Shown: positions 17,645-26,706 of the stretch, piece after piece
Layout: every line of letters begins with the position of its first letter
Position numbering within the stretch: position 1 is the stretch's first letter
From: Catenibacillus scindens
GTDB taxonomy: Bacteria; Bacillota; Clostridia; Lachnospirales; Lachnospiraceae
Assembly (NCBI RefSeq): GCF_014202115.1
Contig: NZ_JACHFW010000010.1
Span: forward strand, 1 to 64,000
Length of the DNA stretch: 64,000 nucleotides
Direction: 5' to 3'
Program-made: the position numbers and the translations under genes
The notes under the pieces: generated by a model
Seen by the model: the letters and a program-made list of their open reading frames with translations, nothing else
Databases searched by the model: none
Told to the model about the DNA's origin: nothing

Positions 17645-18100
17645 TCATGAAAAATGTTTTTCCATGACAAAATTGGTCAAAAGCACACCCCGGCGCTCCA
17701 CCTGCTGTTTTCTCACCACATGATAGCCCCGATTTTCAAAAAAGGGCCGGGCAGTAATGGAAGCGGCGACGGTAATGGTTTTGGGACAGACCTTTTCTTC
17801 CAGGGCATCGCAGATGGCTGTGGCAATGCCCCTTCCCTGATAATCTTTGTGAATATAAAGCCGGTCAAAATAGCCGGACAGATCCATATCCCCAAACCCT
17901 ATGATTCTTCCATCTTCCACAGCCACGAGAGTATTATGTTCCAGGAAACTTTTGTTCCACGCCTCAAGATCCACATTCCCTGCAGCCCAGGCGTCCACCT
18001 GATCCTTTGTGTAATCCCGGATATTGACGCTGTGGACCGTGTCATAAAAAAGAGCCGCCATTTTCTCCGCATCCCCAGGCTCATATTTTCTAAGCATCAT
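17645..18100 (-). CDS. GNAT family N-acetyltransferase
   Basis: A 151-residue single GNAT domain. The acetyl-CoA loop is YQGRGIATAICDALEE (about residues 91-106), with the downstream strand ITVAASITARPFFENRGY. A GAGGAG site precedes ATG 18100. It acetylates an unknown small-molecule or peptide amine. No operon partner is close; the next gene upstream on the strand is a sugar acetyltransferase 138 bases away. Confidence 0.85.
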   Translation of the reverse strand: MMLRKYEPGDAEKMAALFYDTVHSVNIRDYTKDQVDAWAAGNVDLEAWNKSFLEHNTLVAVEDGRIIGFGDMDLSGYFDRLYIHKDYQGRGIATAICDALEEKVCPKTITVAASITARPFFENRGYHVVRKQQVERRGVLLTNFVMEKHFS

Positions 18101-18237
18101 AAAAATAATCTCCTCTGAATAGTTTTCTCCTGTTTATGACCACTCCCGCTCATTTTATCTCTACAGTCTTTGCCCGCGCCGCAGCCACTTACATTTCACC
18201 TGCATTATGCTGACTTGAGAGATTTTTTTATATATCG

Positions 18238-18831
18238 TCAGGGCCGGCTGTCCTCGCTGACAGAGCCTATGACTCTTGCCGGCACGCCGCCGGCGATCAT
18301 CCCGGCCGGCACATCCTTTGTTACGACTGCCCCGGCGGCAACAATGGCGCCGTCGCCGATAGTCACTCCCGGGAGAATGGTGGCGTTTGACCCAATCCAC
18401 ACATTTTTTCCGATATGGGTCGGCGCGGGGATCAGATCACCTCTGCGGTTCGGATCTTTGTGATGGTTGAGAGTAGCCAGGACAACGTTATGGCCAATGA
18501 GGGCTCCATCGCCAATATAAAGTCCTCCCTGATCCTGAACTTTGCATCCGCTGTTAAAAAATACATTTTTTCCGATAAACAGGTTCTTGCCACAGTCTGT
18601 AAAAAAGGGAGGAAATACGCTTAGTCCTTCATCCACCGGCCTTCCTGTCAATTTTTCAAAAATCTCCCGGATCTCCTCAGGGGTATGATAATGGCTGTTC
18701 AGCTCAGTTGTCAGGCGGATAGCCTCCTGGGAGAGCTGGCACATATATACATGTTCCGGTGAGCCAGCGATAATCGTCCTGCCGCTGTTTAAATGGTCTA
18801 AAAACATATCTAAATTCATTGGATCACTCAC
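18238..18831 (-). CDS. Sugar O-acetyltransferase, maltose/galactoside type
   Basis: A 197-residue protein with an N-terminal helical Mac region and a left-handed beta-helix built from hexapeptide repeats ([31 protein letters not shown]). The catalytic His lies in LATLNHHKD. It matches Maa/LacA-type enzymes that use acetyl-CoA on sugar hydroxyls. GTG 18831 or ATG 18819 could be the start. Physiological substrate not evident. Confidence 0.87.
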   Translation of the reverse strand: MSDPMNLDMFLDHLNSGRTIIAGSPEHVYMCQLSQEAIRLTTELNSHYHTPEEIREIFEKLTGRPVDEGLSVFPPFFTDCGKNLFIGKNVFFNSGCKVQDQGGLYIGDGALIGHNVVLATLNHHKDPNRRGDLIPAPTHIGKNVWIGSNATILPGVTIGDGAIVAAGAVVTKDVPAGMIAGGVPARVIGSVSEDSRP

Positions 18832-19016
18832 GGTTCCTTTCTATACTTTACATATTTTTATGGATCGCAAGGCCATGCATTAATAAAGTAGAAACTTACG
18901 ATCCCAATGCCTTTATATCTTAGTATAATTGGAATACGGCCGCATAGCAAATAGTTATTAATTATACTTATCCATAATCAAATCCTATACTCCGCTGTCT
19001 GTAAAGACTTGCCCAT

Positions 19017-19574
19017 TTATTTCAGGGCGCTGCCATCATGAAAGGCGCTGCCCACCCGCTGACCTAAAACATGATAGCCATTATTGGCCGGTTCAAAGGC
19101 GATGGGCTGGAACATATTCATGTCCAGTCTCCCTGATTCATCCAGGACACTCTCATCAATACTTACATTGACGATCTGGCCAATAATATTCCCGTCCTCA
19201 TTGACTTTATCCAGTCGGCACTCCAAGGCTACCGGAAGTTCGTCAATGAGAGGAGCATCGACAAAACTGCTCTTTGTCGTATGAAATCCGGATTTTTCCA
19301 TTTTTCCGGGATCATTATTGCCGGAAGCCATACCTACATAATCCGAGGGAACTACATGGGCGGCGTCAGCAAAGGCTACGGTAAAGGCGCCTCTGGCTTT
19401 AATATTTTTTGTAGTCTTATGTCCTGCGCTCAGGCACAGGACAACCTTGTCGGCGTCATACAGTCCGCCCCAGGCGGCGTTCATGGCGTTGGCGCTGCCG
19501 TCCTCATTGTAAGTACCGATGATCAGCACCGGAAGTGGATAAAACCATGATTTTACTCCAAAATTTTTACGCAT
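19017..19574 (-). CDS. Flavin reductase family protein (flavoredoxin-like)
   Basis: A 185-residue FMN-binding split-barrel protein, starting MRKNFGVKSWFYPLPVLIIG. Conserved features include NAMNAAWGG and the strand LSAGHKTTKNI, as in flavoredoxins of anaerobes. It binds FMN and moves electrons between reduced cofactors and acceptors in the cytoplasm. It stands alone with a ribosome site AGGAG. The partner is unknown. Confidence 0.87.
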   Translation of the reverse strand: MRKNFGVKSWFYPLPVLIIGTYNEDGSANAMNAAWGGLYDADKVVLCLSAGHKTTKNIKARGAFTVAFADAAHVVPSDYVGMASGNNDPGKMEKSGFHTTKSSFVDAPLIDELPVALECRLDKVNEDGNIIGQIVNVSIDESVLDESGRLDMNMFQPIAFEPANNGYHVLGQRVGSAFHDGSALK

Positions 19575-19710
19575 AATGATCTCTCCTTTTTATTTTCTCA
19601 GCAGTCTGCCCGGCCATGTCCAATGACCCCAACTGTTGCAAATGTTCTTTTTTAATATTGTATGTGATACAGAAAAAATACACTGCATAATGTGCGGCCC
19701 ACTATACCTC

Positions 19711-20577
19711 TCAGGCATAACAGGTTCGCTGCTCCGCAGGCTGCTGTATCAAAACAGCGCCGGTTCCCTCGGGAATATCGCGGATGATCTCGCCAACCGA
19801 AGGCACTTTAATGTGACTTTCGGGAAGAGGATTTTTAATGCTCACCACGGGGGTTGTAATCTCAGCTTCCACATTGCTGCGCTCAAAGGCCAGATCACAG
19901 TCCTCCATCTCGCAGTTAATCAGTTTCAGCCCTTTGCAGTAGCACAGAGGCTGTGTACCGATAATCCTGCAGTTTTCAAAAGTAACATTTTCGCAGTACC
20001 AGGCCAGGTACTCCCCTTTAACAACACTGTTGCGGACAGTGACATTTTTGGCGTGCCAGAAAGCGTCTTTTGTATCAAAGGTGCAGTTTTCAAAAACTGA
20101 ATCTTCAATATACTGGAAAGAATATTTGCCTTTCATGCGGACATTGTTAAAATGAAGGCCGTTCGAGCGCATCATAAAATATTCGCTCTCAGCGTCACAA
20201 TCTTCCATTGTTACATTATGGACAAACCAGCCAAATTCCGGGGAAACAATATGACAATCTTCCATCTTCACATCGGCGCATTCCCGCAGAGCCTTAATGC
20301 CGTGAAGCTTTGTATGCTCAATCGTAATATGATCCGAATACCACAGGGCTGCCCGGCAAAGTTCAGTCATCTCGCTATCTTGGATCGTCAGTCCATGGTC
20401 GTGCCAGAATGGATATCTGAGATTAAAGAAACTATGCCAGACTTCCACATCCCGGCATTCCTTAAACGCGCTCTCGCCATCTGCCGGACCATCAAAAGCG
20501 CAGTTTTTAATAATAATCCCATCGCTGCCATAAAGGGCGCGTTCCTCATCAAACGTCATATCCTGAATTGTTTTCAT
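19711..20577 (-). CDS. DUF3737 family right-handed beta-helix protein
   Basis: A 288-residue protein made of short repeats of the kind NCAFDGP, DSEMTEL, NCTFDTK and NCRIIGT, the pattern of a right-handed parallel beta-helix. It matches DUF3737, often annotated as putative pectate-lyase-like. No signal peptide is present, so it is cytoplasmic. AGGAGG lies before ATG 20577. No catalytic role can be assigned. Confidence 0.8.
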   Translation of the reverse strand: MKTIQDMTFDEERALYGSDGIIIKNCAFDGPADGESAFKECRDVEVWHSFFNLRYPFWHDHGLTIQDSEMTELCRAALWYSDHITIEHTKLHGIKALRECADVKMEDCHIVSPEFGWFVHNVTMEDCDAESEYFMMRSNGLHFNNVRMKGKYSFQYIEDSVFENCTFDTKDAFWHAKNVTVRNSVVKGEYLAWYCENVTFENCRIIGTQPLCYCKGLKLINCEMEDCDLAFERSNVEAEITTPVVSIKNPLPESHIKVPSVGEIIRDIPEGTGAVLIQQPAEQRTCYA

Positions 20578-20624
20578 AACAAAAACCTCCTAAATATCAG
20601 TTATTCACATTCTAAAAATAAGTG

Positions 20625-20649
20625 CGGCAAAAAAATTCTTTTTTTGCCG
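20625..20649. repeat. Perfect 11-bp inverted repeat
   Basis: CGGCAAAAAAA and TTTTTTTGCCG flank a 3-base TTC loop, between the DUF3737 start and a remnant region. It could form a hairpin in the DUF3737 leader on the minus strand. It is not a standard terminator because the T run lies inside the stem. Confidence 0.45.
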
Positions 20650-20847
20650 TATTTATATTATAAGTCAAAACCTGTATTAATTCTAATACTTTAGTTTTAT
20701 AAAGGCATATGCCTGTCAGGCATAATCAGGAAAATTTAGCGCCCATCTCAGCCATCAGGAATAGAGCGGGCTAAACGCCAAAAACAGACCGATCTAAATG
20801 GATCAGTCTGTTAAAAAAGCTCAGGATGACCAGAGGAGTCTGTGCGG

Positions 20848-21120
20848 TCACACAAAGACAGAGCAAGCCGTAAACACAGTTCCGATAATCCCCACAATAA
20901 TGGCGGTAATCGTCGTTCCTGTTCCATGTCAATGGTCTGATTTTTCCAGCTTGTTCAGCCAGAGAATATTGCTGCTCAGGTCGGTGAGCCGAACCGATGC
21001 CTGCTCAATATTCACGGCGTAAGCTTTTCGCTGCTCCTCTGTCACATAGTCACCTGAGAGAAACTCCGCATAGTTTTTAATGATAGCGACGGGTGGGGTG
21101 TTTTCATCTCATATTGAAAA
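20848..21120 (-). pseudogene. Sensor kinase remnant plus small membrane-protein remnant
   Basis: On the minus strand EMKTP is followed, after a frame change near 21095, by VAIIKNYAEFLSGDYVTEEQ and RLTDLSSNILWLNKLEKS, then a stop at 20929. This is the phospho-acceptor helix region of a VanS-type histidine kinase. The sensor and ATPase domains are gone. Immediately after, a second fragment (20848-20928) reads GTTITAIIVGIIGTVFTACS, a membrane helix of another small protein. The interval 20578-20847 holds only the inverted repeat at 20625. Confidence 0.6.
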
Positions 21121-21137
21121 ACTATTGACAGTCTTTA

Positions 21138-22457
21138 CTATTCCAATACCTGATAATACCGGTCCACAGTTTCAAGGATGAAATCCATGCCCCGGATTCC
21201 CATGAAAGGCAAATGTTCAGCGGTCTGCACATGGCTGACCAGCGGGAAACTGACACACAGCCCTGTGTTAGTGCCGCCGCAAAGATGGAGAGACACATCA
21301 TCCCCAAAAACGAGATGATACTCAAGACTCTTAAGCCACCGGATCTGCTCTTTTTCAGATGCCGGATGACGAATATCAAGATCCTCTGGTATGTCCGTAT
21401 TTTTTAATGTATGTGGACAGATACAAAGATCCGGCTTAATCTCAAGCTCCCGGCATATGGAAGAAAAGCCAAGGATCGTATCAAAATCTCCGATAATAGC
21501 CGCCGACGGCTGATGGGGCCTGGCAGCATACATACTGGCATACATGCGAAACGTGGCGGCCTGGGATTTTCTGGCATCCAACCAAGTTTTAACCTCCAAA
21601 GACATCTCATAGCCCACAGCTTTGGCGGTCTCCTCCAGCCACTTTTGCGTACCTTCGTAGCCGTAGGGCGCCCCGTACACATAGGGAACGCCATATACCT
21701 CCCATAAATATCTGGCAGCTTCAAGTGCCTCCCGCCGCAGGACAAGATTGACCTGGGCTGTTCCCATAGCTGAAAGTTGATCCAGAGACGAATGAACTCC
21801 TAAAACAGCCCCCCGGGTAAGTCCAAAGGCCCGTCTCATTAAATCTTCAATTTCCCATAAATCCGAAGAGATCCGGTAAGCTCCGGCGGAGGCGCCAAGA
21901 ACGTTGTAAGTCCCGGGCTTCCTGGTTTCAGATCCTCCCCTGTCTCCTGCCGTTTTTTTATCTGCGGACATTTCATTGGCAGTCAGCTTGTGGGGAACTG
22001 ACTGGGCTTTGGCTCCGGCTAATTCTCTGACAAGCAACGTATAAATCTTAGAAAGACCCAGAGTATAATCTCCGGAAAAACCGCCGTTTTCTACAGGGAT
22101 GAGGCGGGCGCTGACCTGGGACTGCATGTATTTACAGACCCCGGCAAGATCTGTGCCGATGACGGACGTCACCGCCGAGGCAATGACAAAAATTACCCTG
22201 GGATGATATCCCTCATCAATTTCACATATAGCGTTTTCAAGGCGTGTTACATCCCCCATGATTACATCGTCCTCACTCATGTGAGTTGTAAAAAGATTCT
22301 GATCCGGAGAAATTCCCATCTGCGCAAAGAGACTGACACAGTAATGGGTCGTTCCCGCAGGGCCATATTCCAGCACAATCCCATCCTCTACCCCCAGAAG
22401 GGTCCACATAATAGCCATCCGGTCTGATGGCACTGGCAAATAACGGCAAAGACTCAT
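21138..22457 (-). CDS. Nitrogenase-like component 1 protein (NifD/K superfamily), subunit 1
   Basis: 439 residues of the oxidoreductase/nitrogenase component 1 superfamily. Recognisable pieces are GPAGTTHYC near residues 32-40, where NifD has GPVGCGQ, the segment VTSVIGTDLAGV where NifD/K have a Cys-containing loop before IGDD, and VNLVLRREALEAARYL then GVPYVYGAPYG. Of the three usual cluster cysteines only Cys4 aligns; Cys40 is close to the second. It overlaps the 22454 gene by four bases and is the last gene of the operon. It should pair with that protein as the catalytic unit. The substrate is unknown. Confidence 0.85.
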   Translation of the reverse strand: MSLCRYLPVPSDRMAIMWTLLGVEDGIVLEYGPAGTTHYCVSLFAQMGISPDQNLFTTHMSEDDVIMGDVTRLENAICEIDEGYHPRVIFVIASAVTSVIGTDLAGVCKYMQSQVSARLIPVENGGFSGDYTLGLSKIYTLLVRELAGAKAQSVPHKLTANEMSADKKTAGDRGGSETRKPGTYNVLGASAGAYRISSDLWEIEDLMRRAFGLTRGAVLGVHSSLDQLSAMGTAQVNLVLRREALEAARYLWEVYGVPYVYGAPYGYEGTQKWLEETAKAVGYEMSLEVKTWLDARKSQAATFRMYASMYAARPHQPSAAIIGDFDTILGFSSICRELEIKPDLCICPHTLKNTDIPEDLDIRHPASEKEQIRWLKSLEYHLVFGDDVSLHLCGGTNTGLCVSFPLVSHVQTAEHLPFMGIRGMDFILETVDRYYQVLE

Positions 22458-23752
22458 CTTATATTCCTCCCTTTTTCAAGTTCTCTGGCAGCCCGGCTCG
22501 CCCGCACCAACTCACCGATGCCGGTAATGGCTGTCTCCATACCAAGCATAGGGGAGACAAGATCCATATGGGCAATCTCAATCCCTTTGGCCCGCAGCCG
22601 TTCCCCGTATTCATGGCCCAGATAAAGGTTTGGCTTTAAAACATCATAGACATACTGGAGAGGCGCTATGTTGGCAGTCTTTGTCACATAAGGATTATAT
22701 CTTTCCAAAATAGCCTCCAGCTTTTCATCCCCTTTCTCTGGTATAGCGTTCGTCTGGATCAGAAGCGGTTCCATGCCAATCTTTGTCATAAAAGCATTCA
22801 GTTCAAAGCAGTCCACAGGCGTATTCCCATAAATATAAGTGATCCCTCTCAATTCAGATTCCGCCCTGGCCACCGTCTCCGCCGCCTGGACGTACAGCTG
22901 CTTTACTTTTTCCGGCAGCGGCAGCTCAAGATAAGTAAAAAGTTGGCCATACAGACTGTAAATGCGCTCTGGATCAATATATTTATCAAACAGCACATAG
23001 GGAGTCCCAAAGGCACTCTCCATTTTCTTTGCCAGAGGCAGTCCGATGGGGTTGACTACAATATTTACCCGGGCAGCGGCGGCCTCCCTGATCTCCTCCA
23101 CAGTCGTCCCGCCGGGGAGTTTCATGCCTATAGAAACACCTGCCCCTTCCAGCACCCGGTACAGCTCTGTTGTGGAGAAATCTCCCATCCTCTGGCCGAT
23201 AACATTCACTGTTTTTTCGATAGCCCGGGCCTCCATCATGGAAAAGCAGGCAGTAATCGTATCCCGGATTCCCGGCAGATGATTTTCCGTCTTAAAATGT
23301 TCTGTGTGAACTGCCATGACGGGAATTCGGTATATGTCCCCAAGGTCTTCCGCCATAGAATCCACATCATCCCCGGTAATCTCCACCACACAGGTCGTGA
23401 CGATAAAGACAGCTTTGGGACTGTATTCCTCCATAAGCTGGGAAAAAGCATCGTAAAGCTTATCCCTGCACCCAAAAGTAATGTCATGCTGATCCAGTAC
23501 AACAGACAGGCACCGCCCGTCCAGCCCTCCGAAAGCGCTGTTGCTGATCGTTGTATTTTTTGTGTAATAAGTACATTCATCCGTACCCACAACAAGCAGG
23601 ATACTGTCCCTGATACCTTTGACCGCCATCATCGCCCCCATAAGAGGGCAATGGGATCCGGGAAATATGGCGCTGGACAATGGCGTCACTTCTTTAATAT
23701 TTTTAACGTCTGCCAGGCGTTTCATCCGCCCAATAAGCTTATCTCCGTCCAA
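22454..23752 (-). CDS. Nitrogenase-like component 1 protein (NifD/K superfamily), subunit 2
   Basis: 432 residues of the same superfamily. All three cluster cysteines are present: Cys35 in FPGSHCPLMGA, Cys60 in GTDECTYYT and Cys121 in VTTCVVEITGDDV. This matches the ligand set seen in NifD, NifK and BchN. The C-terminal half has the usual two Rossmann-like repeats. It lies 25 bases after the ABC ATPase gene and overlaps subunit 1. The family includes nitrogenase, dark-operative protochlorophyllide reductase, CfbD and methylthio-alkane reductase. None of those pathways' other genes is present. Confidence 0.87.
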   Translation of the reverse strand: MDGDKLIGRMKRLADVKNIKEVTPLSSAIFPGSHCPLMGAMMAVKGIRDSILLVVGTDECTYYTKNTTISNSAFGGLDGRCLSVVLDQHDITFGCRDKLYDAFSQLMEEYSPKAVFIVTTCVVEITGDDVDSMAEDLGDIYRIPVMAVHTEHFKTENHLPGIRDTITACFSMMEARAIEKTVNVIGQRMGDFSTTELYRVLEGAGVSIGMKLPGGTTVEEIREAAAARVNIVVNPIGLPLAKKMESAFGTPYVLFDKYIDPERIYSLYGQLFTYLELPLPEKVKQLYVQAAETVARAESELRGITYIYGNTPVDCFELNAFMTKIGMEPLLIQTNAIPEKGDEKLEAILERYNPYVTKTANIAPLQYVYDVLKPNLYLGHEYGERLRAKGIEIAHMDLVSPMLGMETAITGIGELVRASRAARELEKGRNIR

Positions 23753-23777
23753 ATCAATACCTCCAATTCAAATGTTG

Positions 23778-24557
23778 TCATCCCAGTTCTCCAAAGGCGA
23801 TCACTGGTTTTGTCCGCCCGGGAATATGGACGATCGTGCCGCTAACATGATACACTTCCCGGAGCATTTTGCTGGTAATCACCTCGCAGGGCGGGCCTTC
23901 ACTGTATTTTTTGCCATCTTTAATAACAACGATGTGATCGCTGACCTCCAGAGCGTGGGATAGGTCATGAAGAACCATGACAACCCCTACCCCCGTCTCC
24001 TGATTCAACTTTTTTACCATGCGCATTGTCTCAAGCTGATGGCCAATATCCAGATAGGTGGTAGGTTCATCGAGAAACAAGATTTCCGGCTGCTGAGTCA
24101 AAACTGTGGCAATCCACACCCGCTGAGTTTCCCCTCCAGAAATTTCATGGATGGATTTATCCCGCAAATGATAGGTACCCGTAGCCTTTAAGGCATTCTC
24201 AACAATTCGCTCATCCTCCGGCGTCAGTCTTGAAAACAATCCCTGGTAAGGCATGCGGCCATAGCCCACCAGCTCTTTGACCCGAAAGTCCGCCGGAGCG
24301 GAGTGAATCTGGGGCAGCACTCCCACTCTGCGGGCCAGCTCCTTTGGGCCGAAATCCCGAAGATCACGGCCGTCGATGGATACTGTGCCTTTCTGGTACC
24401 GCAAAAGCCGGGTCAGAGATTTTAATACTGTAGATTTTCCTGAACCATTGGGGCCGATAATACTTGTAATCTTATTCTTTGAAATACAGATGTCCAGATC
24501 ATCCACAACGACATGATCGCCATAGCCGATCTGCAAATGCTCTCCTTTAACTCCCAT
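23778..24557 (-). CDS. FecE-type ABC importer ATP-binding protein
   Basis: A 259-residue ATPase of the iron-chelate/cobalamin/heme importer class. Walker A GPNGSGKST lies at residues 35-43, then HEISGGETQRVWIA and LFLDEPTTYLD. The sequence DFGPKELARRVGVLPQ is typical of FecE/FhuC/BtuD. It overlaps the permease gene end (24547) by 11 bases. In the operon it powers import through the 24547-25575 permease and the 25580-26704 binding protein. Confidence 0.92.
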   Translation of the reverse strand: MGVKGEHLQIGYGDHVVVDDLDICISKNKITSIIGPNGSGKSTVLKSLTRLLRYQKGTVSIDGRDLRDFGPKELARRVGVLPQIHSAPADFRVKELVGYGRMPYQGLFSRLTPEDERIVENALKATGTYHLRDKSIHEISGGETQRVWIATVLTQQPEILFLDEPTTYLDIGHQLETMRMVKKLNQETGVGVVMVLHDLSHALEVSDHIVVIKDGKKYSEGPPCEVITSKMLREVYHVSGTIVHIPGRTKPVIAFGELG

Positions 24558-25575
24558 TAAATTTCCCCCGCTTTCTGAGCATATAAAGAAAGAATGGACC
24601 GCCGGCTACAGACATGACAATCCCCACAGGGATTTCCAGCCCGGGAATGATGGTTCTTCCCACAGTGTCCGCAAGCAACAGCGTAACTCCGCCTAAAAGT
24701 ATGGATGTGGGAAGAAGTACTTTATAATCCGAACCGATCAGCATCCGGGCAATATGGGGAACGACCAGACCTACAAAACCGATCATTCCCGCCACAGATA
24801 CTGTAGATGCCGCCAGGAAGGCGGATACCGCCGACAGACAAATGCGGCTGGCATTGACACGGATACCCAGGTTTTTAGCCATCTCATCTCCCAGTTGGAG
24901 GGCGTTGGCGTGGCGGATACACAAAAGGGACAATCCCAGACCGACAACAGCATAGACGGCCATGGTCCGTACATGGACCCAGGACATTCCTGAAAGACTT
25001 CCGTTCATAAAGGACAGTACCCCGGAAAGGTTATCGGAATTTAATAGCTGGAGCAGGGAATTATAGCCGCTGAGTACAGAATTAATAGCCACTCCAGACA
25101 AAATAATGCGCACCGGGTCCACACCCCCTTTCCACGCCATGATATAGATCAAAACGCATGCCAGGGACGCTCCCACAAAGGCGAACAGCGGCAGGGAAAG
25201 GGAAAGGTTTGGGAAAATCAACAGCACTGTGATGGCCGCCGTTCCCGCCCCCGCAGACACGCCGATGGTTCCCGGATCTGCCAGGGGATTGCGCATAACT
25301 GCCTGGAGCAAAGCCCCACCTGCGGCCAGGGCCGCTCCGATAAGTATAGCCAGGATCACTCTCGGAAGGCGAAGGCTTAAAACAACCACACGGGTGGTGG
25401 CATCTGTGTCAAGAAAAATAGCGGACAAAATTTCCCTAAAAGAATATCCGGCGCTGCCAATGGCCATGGACGCCACAGCCAGAACCGCCAAAAGGGCGAT
25501 AAGAATAGTCCACACCATACTTACTTTAAGAATGCCCACGCTTCCCTGATTTTTTTTCAATGGTTTTGCTGACAT
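24547..25575 (-). CDS. FecCD-type ABC importer permease
   Basis: About 342 residues with around ten membrane helices and the FecCD signatures GAALAAGGALLQAVMRNPLA, GMIGFVGLVVPHIARMLIG and DTVGRTIIPGLEIPVGI. The start at 25575 has a CAGGAG site and overlaps no earlier frame; the longer frame upstream runs into the binding-protein gene. It moves metal-siderophore, heme, cobalamin or similar chelates across the membrane, probably as a homodimer. Confidence 0.92.
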   Translation of the reverse strand: MSAKPLKKNQGSVGILKVSMVWTILIALLAVLAVASMAIGSAGYSFREILSAIFLDTDATTRVVVLSLRLPRVILAILIGAALAAGGALLQAVMRNPLADPGTIGVSAGAGTAAITVLLIFPNLSLSLPLFAFVGASLACVLIYIMAWKGGVDPVRIILSGVAINSVLSGYNSLLQLLNSDNLSGVLSFMNGSLSGMSWVHVRTMAVYAVVGLGLSLLCIRHANALQLGDEMAKNLGIRVNASRICLSAVSAFLAASTVSVAGMIGFVGLVVPHIARMLIGSDYKVLLPTSILLGGVTLLLADTVGRTIIPGLEIPVGIVMSVAGGPFFLYMLRKRGKFNGS

Positions 25576-25579
25576 TTTT

Positions 25580-26704
25580 CTACTCCTGACTGAAATACTG
25601 TTCCAGCAGGTCGGCAAGATCCTGGATATTATTGATAATATTAATGCCCGCCGTTGACACATACTCGCCCGGCAGATAGATTACCCGGCCCTCGGCCACC
25701 GCCGGAATACTGTTCCAGAAGTCAGGATTTAGTTCATAAACGCCCTCCATAAGGGCCTGAACATCCTCAGAGGTGCCGGAACCTGTAATCAGTACAATAT
25801 CCGGATCATATTCAATAGCCGCCTCCATATCCAGCGGAATCATAGACGCTGCCTGGTCGTTGTGGTAAACACTCTCCAGCCCGCACATGGTGGCCATACA
25901 GCCAAGGGTGGCTTTTTCCGTCTGCAGATACATATCTGTCGGTCCGCCGGCCAGAAGCATCAGCACCGTTTTACCCTGGCAGATGGTTTTCAATTCCTCC
26001 ACCCGGGCGTCCAAAGCGTTAAACCGGTCCATGGTCTGAGCCCCTTTCCGGGCCAGCTCTTCAGTCATTGAGAAGGCATCCACAAGGCTCTGGCTCTGCT
26101 CACGGATAACATCGTACATATTGTGGGTCTGGGAGTTGGTAGCCACATAATATACCGGAATTCCAAGGGATGTGAGTGTATCACCATAATCTGCCTGCTG
26201 TCCCGCAGCCATAATCACAAGATCCGGCTCCAGTTCTACGATGGATTCAGCGCTGAAAGTGTCACTGCTTATGGCGGGAAGCTCCTGAGCGTTAAGATCA
26301 TCGGGGTAATCCAAAACACTGGTGGTAGGCACGGCCAAAAGGGGAACCCCCATATCATAGAGAGTCATCACCGGATATGTGGTCAGGCACACGATACGCT
26401 CCGGCATGACATCCATTTCAATAATGTCAGTATATCCAAGTTCCTGCATATGGGCCGGATATTCCAGGCAGAAGGTTCCGGCCACCTCCTCTTTCCCGGC
26501 CAGTGAGGTGCTGCCGCTGTCCTCATTTCCGGTTTCAGAAGGCGCCTTAGCCTCCCCGGCTGCCCCTCCAGTTTCTCCCGCAGCCGTCTCTGTTTCTGCG
26601 GCGGTCTGGCTGCCCTCGCCGGCCGTACTATTTTGGCCGCAGCCGGCTGCTAAAATCACAAGAGCCGTCCCAAGGGCCAGGGACATTATTTTTTTCATCT
26701 TCAT
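25580..26704 (-). CDS. Metallophore-type ABC substrate-binding lipoprotein
   Basis: 374 residues. A lipoprotein signal, MKMKKIMSLALGTAL with lipobox LAAGCG, is followed by an Ala/Glu/Thr-rich linker to about residue 70. The rest is a TroA/FecB-like two-lobe domain (PERIVCLTTYPVMTLYDMG, LEPDLVIMA, YDPDIVLITG). It binds a metal chelate or tetrapyrrole at the cell surface. It sits between the Fe-protein gene (two bases away) and the permease, so transport and reduction genes share one transcript. Confidence 0.9.
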   Translation of the reverse strand: MKMKKIMSLALGTALVILAAGCGQNSTAGEGSQTAAETETAAGETGGAAGEAKAPSETGNEDSGSTSLAGKEEVAGTFCLEYPAHMQELGYTDIIEMDVMPERIVCLTTYPVMTLYDMGVPLLAVPTTSVLDYPDDLNAQELPAISSDTFSAESIVELEPDLVIMAAGQQADYGDTLTSLGIPVYYVATNSQTHNMYDVIREQSQSLVDAFSMTEELARKGAQTMDRFNALDARVEELKTICQGKTVLMLLAGGPTDMYLQTEKATLGCMATMCGLESVYHNDQAASMIPLDMEAAIEYDPDIVLITGSGTSEDVQALMEGVYELNPDFWNSIPAVAEGRVIYLPGEYVSTAGINIINNIQDLADLLEQYFSQE

Positions 26705-26706
26705 AT

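Noticed and set aside
18101-18237. Regulatory RNA between GNAT and sugar acetyltransferase genes
   Set aside because: No stable stem or promoter could be read.
20798-21022. Plus-strand frame of 74 codons
   Set aside because: The minus strand here carries recognisable histidine kinase residues, and the plus frame has no ribosome site or family resemblance.
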